Shown piece by piece: positions 38,591 through 48,171 of a DNA stretch of 64,000 nucleotides. The notes beneath the pieces were generated by a model that saw only the letters and a list, made by a program, of their open reading frames with translations, was not told the origin of the DNA and ran no database searches. Source of the DNA: Thecamonas trahens ATCC 50062 (lineage: Eukaryota > Apusozoa > Apusomonadida > Apusomonadidae); contig NW_013657634.1 in assembly GCF_000142905.1 (NCBI RefSeq), forward strand, positions 98,996 through 162,995. Reading direction: 5' to 3'. How positions within the stretch are numbered: position 1 is the stretch's first letter; each line of letters opens with the position of its first letter. The translations under genes and the position numbers were made by a program.

Positions 38591-39228
38591 GAGAGCGCCT
38601 CTGGTAGAGACAGGTGTGAACAACCTTCTTCCCTCGCCGCGCTCCCCACCACACCGCCATCAGCCCTTACCCACTCCCTTTCCATCCCTCCATCCACCCC
38701 CCTCCCTACGTCCCCTTCCTCCCCCCTCCCTCTCCCTCTGCCCTCCATCCACCGTCTGTCCCCTCTGCCCTTCCCCCCCCCCCCCCCTGCCTATCCGTTC
38801 CTTTCTGTCCATGTCACACAACTCAGCCGGTCACTCGTCGGAACAATGCATCATGTTTGCTGATACAATGATGGATGACAGCCACCATTCTCGGTCTTCT
38901 CATTCATGGTCGGACAATTTGCAATCATCATTGGTCCGCCCCCCCCCCTCCAAGACCCTTNNNNNNNNNNNNNNNNNNNNNNNNNNNNNNNNNNNNNNNN
39001 NNNNNNNNNNNNNNNNNNNNNNNNNNNNNNNNNNNNNNNNNNNNNNNNNNNNNNNNNNNNCCACTTCGGTCCGCCCCCCCCGGTCCGCCCCCCCCGCCCC
39101 CCCCCCCTCCCCTCCTCTCCCCCTCCTCTCCCCTTTCCTCCTCCACTACTGGTACCACCCGCCTGCTAGAGATTGCACTATGGCATCTGGCTCTCGCTTG
39201 CCACTTGACTTGGTTTGACAAGCTGGTC
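38591..39228. other. Intergenic region containing the assembly gap
   Basis: Pyrimidine-rich DNA with C runs at 38776-38789, 38938-38948 and 39074-39110. The C-tract followed by CTCAG (38819-38827) and by CTGCTAG (39162-39169) resembles 3' splice sites ahead of the plus-strand coiled-coil gene. No coding sequence is supported. Confidence 0.5.
38961..39060. other. Assembly gap of 100 N
   Basis: Exactly 100 ambiguous bases, a conventional gap size, so the true length is unknown. Both sides carry GGTCCGCCCCCC: once on the left (38933) and twice on the right (39068, 39082). A poly-C tandem repeat probably caused the break. Confidence 0.97.
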
Positions 39229-40377
39229 ATGGACCGGGGCATTAGCGACAGCGGTGGTGGTGGCAGTGACGGTGGTGGTGGCGGTGGTGGTGGTGGTGGT
39301 GGTGGTGACGGCAGTGGCGTGGCACTGGTGGGTCAGCCGGTGGTGGCGATCGCGGACGACGAGGCGGCGCGGTTGACGGTTCTGGTGGAGCAGCTGCGGT
39401 CACAGGTGACGGACCAGAGCAGGATCATCGACGAACTGAAGGAGGAGATGGCGGCGACCAAGGATTGCGTCGAGGCTGACCTGGTCTACGCCGGCCTGCG
39501 GGGTCAGATCAGCGAGCTGGAGATCGAGCTTGATGCTGCCGGCACTGGGTTCGATAAGATGGTGGTGCGGGCCGAGGCGGCAGAGGCTCGTGTTGCCAAG
39601 CTAAAGGCCGAGCTGGCGGAGGCGACGCAGAAGCATACGGCTGCAGTCGAGGCGCTGTACGCCGGGCATAAGGAGCAGATCGCCGAACTCGAGGCCGAGC
39701 TGACGGCAACCGCCCAGCTCCTGGATGAGGCGACCGTGCGGGCCGAGGCGGCCGGGGCTGAGCTGACTGCGGTCGTCGATGCACGCCGGGCAGCGGCCGA
39801 GTGTGTGGCGAGGCTCGAGGCTGAGCTGGCGGCGGCCGCGGGAAGTGCTGCGGCGGCTGATACAGTCGCTTGCGGGCTCCGGGAGCAGGTCGAGGAGTTG
39901 GAAGCCGAGCTGGCGGCGACAGCTGAGAAGCTGGAAGCTGTGGCCGACGACGGCGTTGCTGCCGCCGAGGCTGCAAGCGTAGAGGCTTCACTCCAGCAGA
40001 TGATGGAGGACGATACAGCGGTGCGGCGCCTGGTGCTCGAGGAAGCGCCGCTGGAGCTGAGCATCGACCCGGCGACACCAACGCCCGCCCTTGTGGCTGC
40101 GCTCATCGCCGAGCTCGAGGTTCGCGAAGCCGTAGTGGAGCACTACCGGGTCAAGGACGCACTGCTGAGTCCAGGCCGCGGGACGGGCACGGAATTGAGC
40201 GCAAGCTCGGACGCCGACGAGGCGGGCATTGCGGCCGGAGGCGTGTGCTGGCGGTATGCCCGCGACGGGGCGGCAACTCTGACGATGGCGCTGCTGTTGG
40301 CGCTTGTGGTTGGCCTCCTTTCTGGCGCTGCAGAGCCAGGGCCGACGTACCATGGCGGTCGGTTTATTCCGAGCTAG
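39229..40377 (+). CDS. Long coiled-coil protein with C-terminal membrane anchor
   Basis: 382 residues. After a Gly-rich N-terminus (poly-Gly from a GGT repeat) almost the whole chain is alpha-helical with heptads. Recurring segments such as KLKAELAEATQKHTAAVEALYAGHKEQIAELEAELTATA and CVARLEAELAAAAGSAAAADTVACGLREQVEELEAELAATAEKL show an internal repeat of LEAEL-centred blocks. A single hydrophobic segment near the end (AATLTMALLLALVVGLLSGAA, about 350-370) and a short luminal tail make it a tail-anchored protein, as in golgins or ER/mitochondrial outer-membrane tethers. No sequence family was recognised. The ATG at 39229 was taken because upstream codons are poly-proline. Its last 14 bp overlap the convergent LRR gene. 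Confidence 0.75.
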   Translation: MDRGISDSGGGGSDGGGGGGGGGGGGDGSGVALVGQPVVAIADDEAARLTVLVEQLRSQVTDQSRIIDELKEEMAATKDCVEADLVYAGLRGQISELEIELDAAGTGFDKMVVRAEAAEARVAKLKAELAEATQKHTAAVEALYAGHKEQIAELEAELTATAQLLDEATVRAEAAGAELTAVVDARRAAAECVARLEAELAAAAGSAAAADTVACGLREQVEELEAELAATAEKLEAVADDGVAAAEAASVEASLQQMMEDDTAVRRLVLEEAPLELSIDPATPTPALVAALIAELEVREAVVEHYRVKDALLSPGRGTGTELSASSDADEAGIAAGGVCWRYARDGAATLTMALLLALVVGLLSGAAEPGPTYHGGRFIPS

Positions 40378-41299
40378 CAGGAGCGCGGGCATGCAGAGCC
40401 CACGGGCCGAGGTTGCTCGCCGAAAGCGCCGAGCTCGGCAGCAGCGCAAACTCTGTGGCGTTATCCTGGACGTCGGCGTGGAGGGTAAAGCCATTCGCGG
40501 CGGCGGCAAGGGCGAGATCGGGCGTGGAGCGTTCCACATACAGATGGCGGAGAGCCTGCAGCGCGTCCAAGGCGGCAGGATCAAACTCTGTCTTGCGGAG
40601 CGAGAGATGCTCCAAGGCGGGGAGGGTGGCGAGCGGGGCGAGCGACGGCAGCTGGGTTTCATCGAGATTGAGCGTCCGAAGCGAGGCAAGCGACTCGACA
40701 AGGTGTGCACCCGGGACAGCAGTGCGGCTGAGGTCCAGATCGACGAGCGAGGCGAGCTCGTCGAGGACCGTCCACGACCAGTCGTCGACGTCTGTGGCGG
40801 CAGCGAGGCGCAGGAGGCGGAGGCGTGACATGTGCTGGATGACCGCAAGATCCAGGCCGACGCAGCCGGCAATGTCCAGCTCGATGAGGCCAAGATTGGC
40901 AAGAAAGCTGTAGTCTGCCGACCGGATCAGTGTGCCGGCCATGCGGAGGATGTCGAGGGTAGGCGCGAGGGCGACGAGCGAGGCGAGCGAGTCGACGCAA
41001 GTGTAGGAGATGTCGAGGGTTGCCAACGCGCCCAGCTTGGGCAGGACGCCTGCGTCGGGTCCAAGGACAGCGTCGAGGGCCTTGTCCGGCACGCTCGCCA
41101 TGTGCAAGGCCGTGAGTGAGGGGAGGGTCTTGAGCGCCACGCCGGCGTCGGTAAAGTCGACGCCCGACACATTGAGGCTCACCACAGGCGCAGTGACTCG
41201 GCCGAGGAGGCGGAGCGAGACTGGCTCGCGGACGGTACTCCAGTCGACCTGTGCCCGCCCGTCGGCATCGATGTCGACGCCGTACACCCTACTGGCCAT
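40364..41299 (-). CDS. Leucine-rich-repeat protein
   Basis: 311 residues, mostly tandem LRRs of about 22-25 residues: VVSLNVSGVDFTDAGVALKTLPSLTALHMASV, LGALATLDISYTCVDSLASLVALAPTLDILRMAGT, LGLIELDIAGCVGL, LRLLRLAAATDVDDWSWTVLDELASLVDLDLSRTAV, LASLRTLNLDETQLPSLAPLATLPALEHLSLRKTEF and LQALRHLYVERST. There is no signal peptide, membrane segment or other domain, so it is probably a cytosolic binding protein. The last four or five codons overlap the 3' end of the coiled-coil gene on the plus strand. Confidence 0.85.
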   Translation of the reverse strand: MASRVYGVDIDADGRAQVDWSTVREPVSLRLLGRVTAPVVSLNVSGVDFTDAGVALKTLPSLTALHMASVPDKALDAVLGPDAGVLPKLGALATLDISYTCVDSLASLVALAPTLDILRMAGTLIRSADYSFLANLGLIELDIAGCVGLDLAVIQHMSRLRLLRLAAATDVDDWSWTVLDELASLVDLDLSRTAVPGAHLVESLASLRTLNLDETQLPSLAPLATLPALEHLSLRKTEFDPAALDALQALRHLYVERSTPDLALAAAANGFTLHADVQDNATEFALLPSSALSASNLGPWALHARAPASSE

Positions 41300-41382
41300 G
41301 GCGGAGAGGAGGAGAGGAAGAGAGGAGTTGGGTGCTGGGCTCTGGTGCTGGCTCTGGCTTTGCTCTGGCGGCTGGCGACTGG

Positions 41383-43104
41383 CTACGGCGAGTGCAGAAC
41401 GGGGACCGCCGGCGAGGTCGGCGAGGCGAGCGGCGAGCGGGATCGGGCAGCCGAGGCTCGGAGCTTAAGCGAGGCAAACTTGGAGTTGAGCGATGGGCGC
41501 CTGCGGAGGGCACCGGAGCGACGGGCGAGGTTAATGCCGAGCGAGTTGGCGCCAGGTGACGAGCCGCCCGTGTCGCCGAGGGGGTCGGCGCTGACGCGAG
41601 CATGGGCTTTGTGGACAAGCGCCACAAGCTCTGACTCGGAAGGGAAGATGGAAAAGTGCGGCGGTGGCGGCTTGGGCGGGAGGTGTGCCGAGGCATGGGG
41701 TGCGGCGAGCGGGTCAGCGATCGCCGAGGAGGCTGGCGATTGGAGCGCCGACTCGACGCGGAGGCGGTTGAGGAGCGACTTGCACTCGCGGTCCCACTGG
41801 GTGAGGGTGACGGTGGTGTAGTGGTGGAGGGCGGCGAGGTGGGCGCGCTCGCGCTCGAGGAGGTTCTCCTCGAGGACCAGCCACTTGACGGTGTCAGGGA
41901 CGGCGTTGTAGGCGTTGATGGGCGACGGCGGAGCGAGCAGCGGCGCCGCCGACGTCGAGTTGCGGCGGGAAGAGTTGACGGCTCGGCGGCGGGCGAGTTC
42001 GGCGCCGAGTGTGGCGGCGTTGCCGGAGACGGTGAGGCTTGCTGAGGCCGAGGTGAAGATAGAGGCATTGGCAGTCTCACGGGCGTCGTTCATGGCGCGG
42101 CGCTCGACAATGTCAAAGGCGCGGGCAATGATCTTGACCTGGGCCATGCGGCGGGCGCGCTTTGCACGCCAGCCGGCCTGCACCGTCATGGCGGCAGCGC
42201 GGAAGCGCTTGACAAACTTGACAATGTCGTTGACCTGCTCAAACTCGCCAAGAACGTCTGCGGCGATGGTGGCGGCCTTGCGCTTTGCAGCGAGGCGCTT
42301 CTGAAGGAGGCGGACGGTGAGGGCGCGCTCGAGGGTGTCGACACCGTGTGCCTCGCGGGCAAGGCGGTTCATGCGGTGTGAGCGCCAGAAGCGCTGGATG
42401 GTCTGGACGCGCTCCTCGACGCGGGATTTCTTATCGCGGGCGGCGACGATGGCGGCGCGCCAGTGCTCGAGGCGGGCGGCGAGTGCGACGAGGACAAGCC
42501 AGGGGCGGGCGCGAGCCTGGCGGCGGGCAAATCGCTGCTCGGCGCGGGCGTCGACGGCGCGGGCATCGTCGCCGAACCGCATCTCGGCCCGGCGACGCAG
42601 GAGCCTGCGGGCCTGGGCTTGCTGAGCGCGCTCTGCAGCGGCGATGCGGGCATCGTGCTTGGCACGCCAGCGAGCGCGAGCTGCGTCCATCTCCTCGCGC
42701 GAGAGAACCTTGCGGTTTGCGTCGACGATGGACGACTCGTGCTCTGTCCGAGCGAGAGAGTGGAGCGAGGCAGCCAAGTCGGCGAGCGCATCGCCGTCGA
42801 GGTGATCGTCGTCGGCATCGTCACCATCAAAGACAGCCATACGAGCAGAGAGCGTTGTGGCCAGAGCCGGCGAGTTGCGGGCTATGGATCGCTCTGTCTT
42901 GACCGCATCGGCAAACGAGCGCCATGCACGGCGATTGTTGCGAAACATGGCGAGGCGGCGGGCGACGGCGGTGGAGAGCAGCGACGACGAGGCCGTTGAC
43001 TGGGCATGTCGTCGGAACGAGCGCACGTCGCCAGTGGTAGCCCATGCAGGGCCAGCTCCCGACTCAGCCCTTGCTCTCTGTCTAGGGTGGCGGTGTCGTG
43101 GCAT
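41383..43104 (-). CDS. IQ-motif-containing basic helical protein
   Basis: 573 residues, no known family. It is very rich in Arg/Ala and predicted largely helical. Two segments resemble calmodulin-binding IQ motifs: VQTIQRFWRSHRMNRLAREA (about 256) and AAMTVQAGWRAKRARRMAQVK (about 334). Others around RNNRRAWRSFADAVK and ARARWRAKHDARIAAAERAQQAQARRLLRRR fit amphipathic basic helices. A short DDADDDHLDGD acidic patch sits near residue 100. The C-terminal third is Ser/Pro-rich with basic Ser sites (RRRPSLNSK). Such proteins often belong to cilia, centrioles or unconventional myosin-like scaffolds, but nothing here proves it. Its start lies 112 bp from the divergent surface-protein gene. Confidence 0.72.
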   Translation of the reverse strand: MPRHRHPRQRARAESGAGPAWATTGDVRSFRRHAQSTASSSLLSTAVARRLAMFRNNRRAWRSFADAVKTERSIARNSPALATTLSARMAVFDGDDADDDHLDGDALADLAASLHSLARTEHESSIVDANRKVLSREEMDAARARWRAKHDARIAAAERAQQAQARRLLRRRAEMRFGDDARAVDARAEQRFARRQARARPWLVLVALAARLEHWRAAIVAARDKKSRVEERVQTIQRFWRSHRMNRLAREAHGVDTLERALTVRLLQKRLAAKRKAATIAADVLGEFEQVNDIVKFVKRFRAAAMTVQAGWRAKRARRMAQVKIIARAFDIVERRAMNDARETANASIFTSASASLTVSGNAATLGAELARRRAVNSSRRNSTSAAPLLAPPSPINAYNAVPDTVKWLVLEENLLERERAHLAALHHYTTVTLTQWDRECKSLLNRLRVESALQSPASSAIADPLAAPHASAHLPPKPPPPHFSIFPSESELVALVHKAHARVSADPLGDTGGSSPGANSLGINLARRSGALRRRPSLNSKFASLKLRASAARSRSPLASPTSPAVPVLHSP

Positions 43105-43216
43105 GGGTCTGTTACTGCTCCTCTCCCCCCCCCCCCCCCCCTCCCTCCCCACCCCCCTCCCCACCTCCTCCTCCCCGCCCTACTGCACTCCACTTCACTC
43201 CACACGTAGCCCATCC

Positions 43217-46200
43217 ATGCGCCCACACACGGTGGTGGCTGTGGCCGCACTGCTCAGCTTGCTGCTGGTGGTGGCTCCGCAGGTGGCTGGCATGCCGTAC
43301 GCACGCAAGCGGGCGGCGCCGTTCCATGGCATTGACGGCCTCGCGGCGCCGCCAAGCCGGCAGGAGACCGACGCCAAGGGCCGCATCCATGCTGCGCACG
43401 ACGTGTTCCATGTGGATGAGCGCGGTGAGACCCGCATGGCCTACTCGGCCGTCCTTCGCCCGCGCACCATCGCCCTCGATCACGCTCCTGCTGTCCACGA
43501 CATCCACTGCGCCAGGAGCACCCGCTCTGGATCGGACGTCCTGCTCGTCGTCTCGTCGGCGCCCGAGGAAGTCATGGCTTGGCCGGTTGGTGCGCCCGCT
43601 GTCGGCGGCGCTCACTTTTCCTGCGGCAAGCCGCTGATGGTCCGCCTCGCGGGCTCGCCGTCGCGGCTCGGATCGTCGGGCGTCGTCTCATGGCCGGTGG
43701 TGGCCTCCAATCTCACCGATGTCTTTGAGCACGCCCATGTGGTCTTTCACCACGAGCCGGCTGCCGCGTTTGAGCCGCCGCGCCACGACTCGCAGTCCAT
43801 GCTGCCGCGGGTGGCACTCGACAAGACCTTTGACGTCTTCAACTTCAACTACGACGCTGACGATGACATTGCCGCAGAGTTTGAGGTCACCGCGGGCCCG
43901 CTCACCTGCTACAACTGCTACGCGTACATGAGTGCCGGGGTGCACATGGAGCTTACCATCGCCAACTTTTGGATCGAGAGCTTTGAGGTCAAGGTATTTG
44001 GCGAGGCCGCCGTCAACGGCGACCTTGCTGTGGAGAATCCGTCGTGGACCGAGAACATGGACGAGGACCACGCGTTTGATATTGGCGGTGAGATCCCAGG
44101 CGTGGCGTGGATCTTTGTCGCCGCCGGCGTGCCCATGCACATCCAGCCCAAGTACCGCCTCCAGGGCATGGCCAAGGCCATGGGCTCCATCACCATGCGC
44201 ATCACCGCAGGGCTCTCGGCCAAGGCCTCGGCCGAGTTTGGCGTCCGCTACCGCAACAACCGCTGGTCGCTCATCATGGCTCCGGCCTGGGGCCTCGAGC
44301 TTCGCAAGCCGCAGTACTTCTTTGAGCAGAAGGACGTGACGCTCAAGGCGTACGTCATGCCCTCGCTCACCATCATGATGTGGCAGACCGTCGGCGTCGG
44401 CGTCGTCGCCAAGCCCTACATCGGCTACGAGCTTGTCGACGCCTCGGGCAATGCCGTCAACAACGACGACGCCAATGGCCGCGTCGTTGGTTCGCTCATC
44501 GACATTCCAGACTCGCCACTTGCCCGCCCTAACCCGGTCAACTACGCCCCGTTCAAGGTCACCGCCACGACAACCTCGGTCACCCTCGGCTGGCTCCCAC
44601 CCACCCTCGGCGCCCGCACCTCGGCGCCAACCCGCTACGCCCTCGACCGCTACAAGTGCGGCCTCTGGCCGCTGCCGTGCGCGGTGACAACAAACCCGTG
44701 GGTCGCCGTCACCGACGCCATCGACCCATCGGCGCCATCCCCGCTTCGCCCGCGCTACACCATGACCGGCCTCGAAGCCGACCAGGGCTATGGCGTGCGG
44801 CTCAAGGCCGGCTCGGCCTCGGGCTGGGGCGACTACTCGCCGACCGTTGTCGTTGGCACCTCGGACGGCTCGCCCTCGCTCGACTCGGTCTACTTTCCGC
44901 TGCCCGGCACGTCGTGGGCGACCGGCGACACCGTCGAAGTTGCATGGGGCGCGTCGGCCATGTCCCCAACTGCCACCCTGCGCATCGAGCTGTGGGAGGC
45001 CGTCCCGCGGTGGCCCGACGAGCGAGTCGTCACCCTCGCATCTGGCGTCTCGGTCGCATCCGGCGCCGCCAACGTCACCCTGTCGTACGATCTGGAGACC
45101 AAGTCCAACTACTACGTAATGGTTGTCGACGAGTCGGACTCGTCCAACACCGCCGACTCGGGTGAGTTTGCCATCCGCTTCGTCTCTTCGCCGGCCAACG
45201 GCCGGTTCATTGTCCAGGTTCTCTCGGCCTCAGGCCTCCCCGGCGGCACTGGCATTGATCCGTACGTCAAAGTCGCCGTCGCCGACTACGGCGAGAAGCA
45301 GACAGCGTACGTCTCAGACTCGACGGCACCAACCTGGAATGCTGCGCTGGCCTTTGGCCGCGAGATGCCGGTCGACCGCGCAGCGTCGCGAAGCGTCACC
45401 CTCATCGTCATGGACGACGACTTTGGCACCGACGCCGAAATTGGGCGGACCGCTCCGGTCACATGCACCTTTTCCGCCCTCGACACCTCGTGCGACTTCT
45501 CTCCCAGGCGCTCGACACCTCGGGTACCGTCGCGTTCAGGCTCCAGTTGCTGTCGTCGAGCTCGCGCTCGGTCCGCGACACCGCGCTGGTCAACGCCGAA
45601 CCCGAGGGCCGCGGCCTGGCAAAAGTCGCGCCGCGGGCAGACACCTGTCCCGGCGACGTCTCTTACCAGCTCTCATTTGGCGTCTCGGTCTCTGCCCGGG
45701 TCGCTGCCGTCACCATTCCGGACGCCACGCCCATCATCGGCGGCTACGAGCTTTTCCCTGGCGGCGAGCTCGGCGGTGCCGTCGCCATTCCGCCGACCAA
45801 GTTCTCGTGCGGCGTGGCGTGCTCCGGGTGTCGACAGGCGCTGGTCGACGCTGCTGCGGCACTCGGCGAGTCCAGCACTCCGTCAGCCGAGGCGCTGGCA
45901 GAACTCTGGGTTGAGCCCGACCAGCAGCGGCGGCCGTCCAAGGACGCCATTCTGGCCGAGCGGCGCAAGAAGCAGCTCCAACAGCTGATCATTGTGGCAG
46001 TCGTTGTCGGCGTCGTCATGTGTGGTCTTTGCTGCTGCGCGGCATGGTGCTACTACAAGCGCCAGCGCCGCGACAACGAGTCTCGCCACCACTCGCGTCG
46101 GCACGAGGTGGAGATGGCGCCCAAGCCGCCGCCGGTCGCTGCGCCGGCGGCGGCGCCGGCTGCTCCGGTCCACGTCGACCGCGACTCACACTGGTGGAAC

Positions 46201-46254
46201 CCGATGGGCAAGGTCCACATGCCGTGGATGTCGTCGTCATCATCGTCTGCCTAG
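43217..46254 (+). CDS. Type I surface protein with Fn3 and C2-like domains, one frameshift
   Basis: A secretory-pathway protein of about 1012 residues. The signal peptide is MRPHTVVAVAALLSLLLVVAPQVAG. An uncharacterised N-terminal half contains CYNCYAYMSAGVHMEL and a beta-rich region. Next come a fibronectin type III-like domain (NYAPFKVTATTTSVTLGWLPP ... GLEADQGYGVRLKAGSASGWGDYS, about 435-555), a domain beginning PLPGTSWATGDTVEVAWG (as in Kre9/Ser-Thr-rich membrane-anchored proteins, about 565-655) and a C2-like domain (RFIVQVLSASGLPGGTGIDPYVKVAV, about 660-760). The frame shifts near 45496-45506 (GACTTCTCTCCCAGG). Removing two bases or adding one gives DTSCDFSQALDTSGTVAFRL and continues to a transmembrane helix (LIIVAVVVGVVMCGLCCCAAWCYY) and a short Pro/Ala-rich tail ending in poly-Ser. 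The two frames clearly form one protein. Confidence 0.78.
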
Positions 46255-46284
46255 CACACACAAGTAAAGACTTTACAACACACA

Positions 46285-47938
46285 CTACCAGTAGTCGTCG
46301 TCCGAGTCAGAAGAGCCGTTCCAGTCGGTGGCGGTCTCGCGACCACGAAGTGCGGCGATGAGCATGGAGACAAGAGTCATGACGATGACGCCGGCGTTGC
46401 CGACAAAGAACACAGTGCCGAGGACCGGGAACTTGATGGAGATGCGGGTGACGAAGCGACCGACCTGCGACATGACGCATCCGGCCTCGATGGGCGCCTC
46501 GATGGAGCACGGCTTGGTAGAGCCGTCGGGCAGGGCGTAGACCTGCGAACCAAAGAGGGCGTACTGCGGCGCGAGCTGGACAAACATGACGTTGACGGCC
46601 ATAAAGGCAAGCGAGATGATGACAACCGAGAGTAGGACACCCTGGGGGACGGTGGCGGCCTTGCGGACACGGTACATGAGGAAGCAGAAGCAGCGGATGC
46701 TGACGCGGACAAGACCGGCGGCGGTGGCGAGGAAAGTGAAGAGGTAGACGCCAAGCAGGATGACGTAGTCGAGCGGGAAGACTGTGGCAAGCTTGACCAT
46801 GAGCATGTCGAAGGGGTTGGAGATCTGCGGACGCGAGAGGACCCAGCCGCAGTTGTAGCCGCAGACCGAGTGCTTGAGGCGATCGACGCCGCCAATGATG
46901 AGCGAGATGGTGAGGAAGAGGGTGAGGAGGAGAAAGACAATACCAAAGAGGATCTGAAGCGGGCGGAGGAAGCGGGTCATCTTGGCCCAGCAAGTGTTGC
47001 GGGTCGCCTGGATCCGCGCCGAGCGGCGGGTGAGCTGCTTCTCGGAGCGGCGGAGCATGTCGAGCGCCTTCTGGTCCTTCTTGGAAATGCGGCGGCCGGA
47101 AATATACTTGGCCTGGATGGCGCGGGCCTTCTCCTTGGTGGTGAGGAGCGACTCGGTGACGTCGCGTGACTCCGACTCGAGGTGGATGGAGCCGGCGATC
47201 ATGGCCACGGGCATGGCGCCAAAGCCACAGCCGGTAAAGGTGACGACGCACATAAAGCCGATGACGGTGAGCGAGGCAATAGCAAACGAGATCGAAGCCT
47301 CGGTCTTGGTCTCCGAGTCGAGCAGGTGGTTGAGGTACGCCTCGGCCTGGTCGTCCTTGACGTCGGGCTTTGCGCCCGAGAGCACAATGCCGATGACGAC
47401 AAGGATGACAACAATGACCAGAACCGAGATGGAGTACTTGCAGGCAGATGCGACGCGGGCGTTGACAGTGATGTCGGGATGGTCCTCCTCGTAGTAAAAG
47501 TAGGCAAAGGGAATGGCAATGAAGAGGAAGAACAGCATGACGCCGTAGAGGACGAGGTACAGGTCCCTCACCGAGGTCATGCGCGACGAGACGTCCGCCG
47601 GCGAGAGACGGGCATTGCCATGCTCATCCGACGTTGACGACACGTTGTACACATCGACAGGAACTAGAACAACCGTAAACAGGGCAAACATAAGCGCAGT
47701 CACCGCCACCACAGAGGTGAACGTCTTCTCTGGCTCGCGGGCGTGGAAGACGAAGCGGACAAAGGCAAAGGCCACGACGCCGGCCGCCACCACAATGACC
47801 GCAAACAGGATCCATGCCAGCACCTGCAAAGGGAAGAAGGGATGAGTGGGTGATGGTGGAGGGGGAGAGAGGAGGGACATGAGGGGGTGGGTGGGTGGGT
47901 GGGTAGGGGGCTGAGGAGCCACGTACGGGGATGTCCAT
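46285..47938 (-). CDS. LMBRD1: LMBRD1-type lysosomal cobalamin transporter-like protein, two exons
   Basis: 516 residues, about nine membrane helices, LMBR1 family. Exon 1 is only ATGGACATCCCC (47938-47927) before GTACGT. Exon 2 (47823-46285) follows TTTGCAG and starts VLAWILFAVIVV. Matches to animal LMBRD1 run along the chain: ALFTVVLVPVDVYNVSS, PFAYFYYEEDHPD, TVIGFMCVVTFTGCGFGAMPVAMIAG, a charged loop (KAKYISGRRISKKDQKALDMLRRSEKQL), RFLRPLQILFGIVFLLLTLFLTISLI, FPLDYVILLGVYLF, VQLAPQYALFGSQVY and a Ser/Asp tail (SSDSDDDYW). In animals it works with ABCD4 to export vitamin B12 from lysosomes. It is convergent with the preceding gene, 30 bp apart. Confidence 0.92.
47824..47926 (-). other. Intron of the LMBRD1-like gene (103 nt)
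   Basis: Donor GTACGT and acceptor TTTGCAG on the minus strand, phase 0, twelve coding bases after the A of the ATG. The sense strand is C-rich (CCCACCC repeats). Confidence 0.87.
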
Positions 47939-48171
47939 GGTGGCACGTGTGGCGTCAAGTCTGGCCGCCGCTAGATGGACGTCGTGATCGACGGCGTGTT
48001 CGTCACTTGACCTGGTGGAGAGTGGCGATGGTGATAGAGAAACCTAGAGATGAATGAGAGATACAGATAAAGATAGAGAGAGAGAGAGTGTGTGTGTGTA
48101 TATATGGGTTTTTCTGGGAGGTAGTTAGTGGCTTGATCGGACTTGATGCAAGTTGGGTATGGCGGCCTCGG

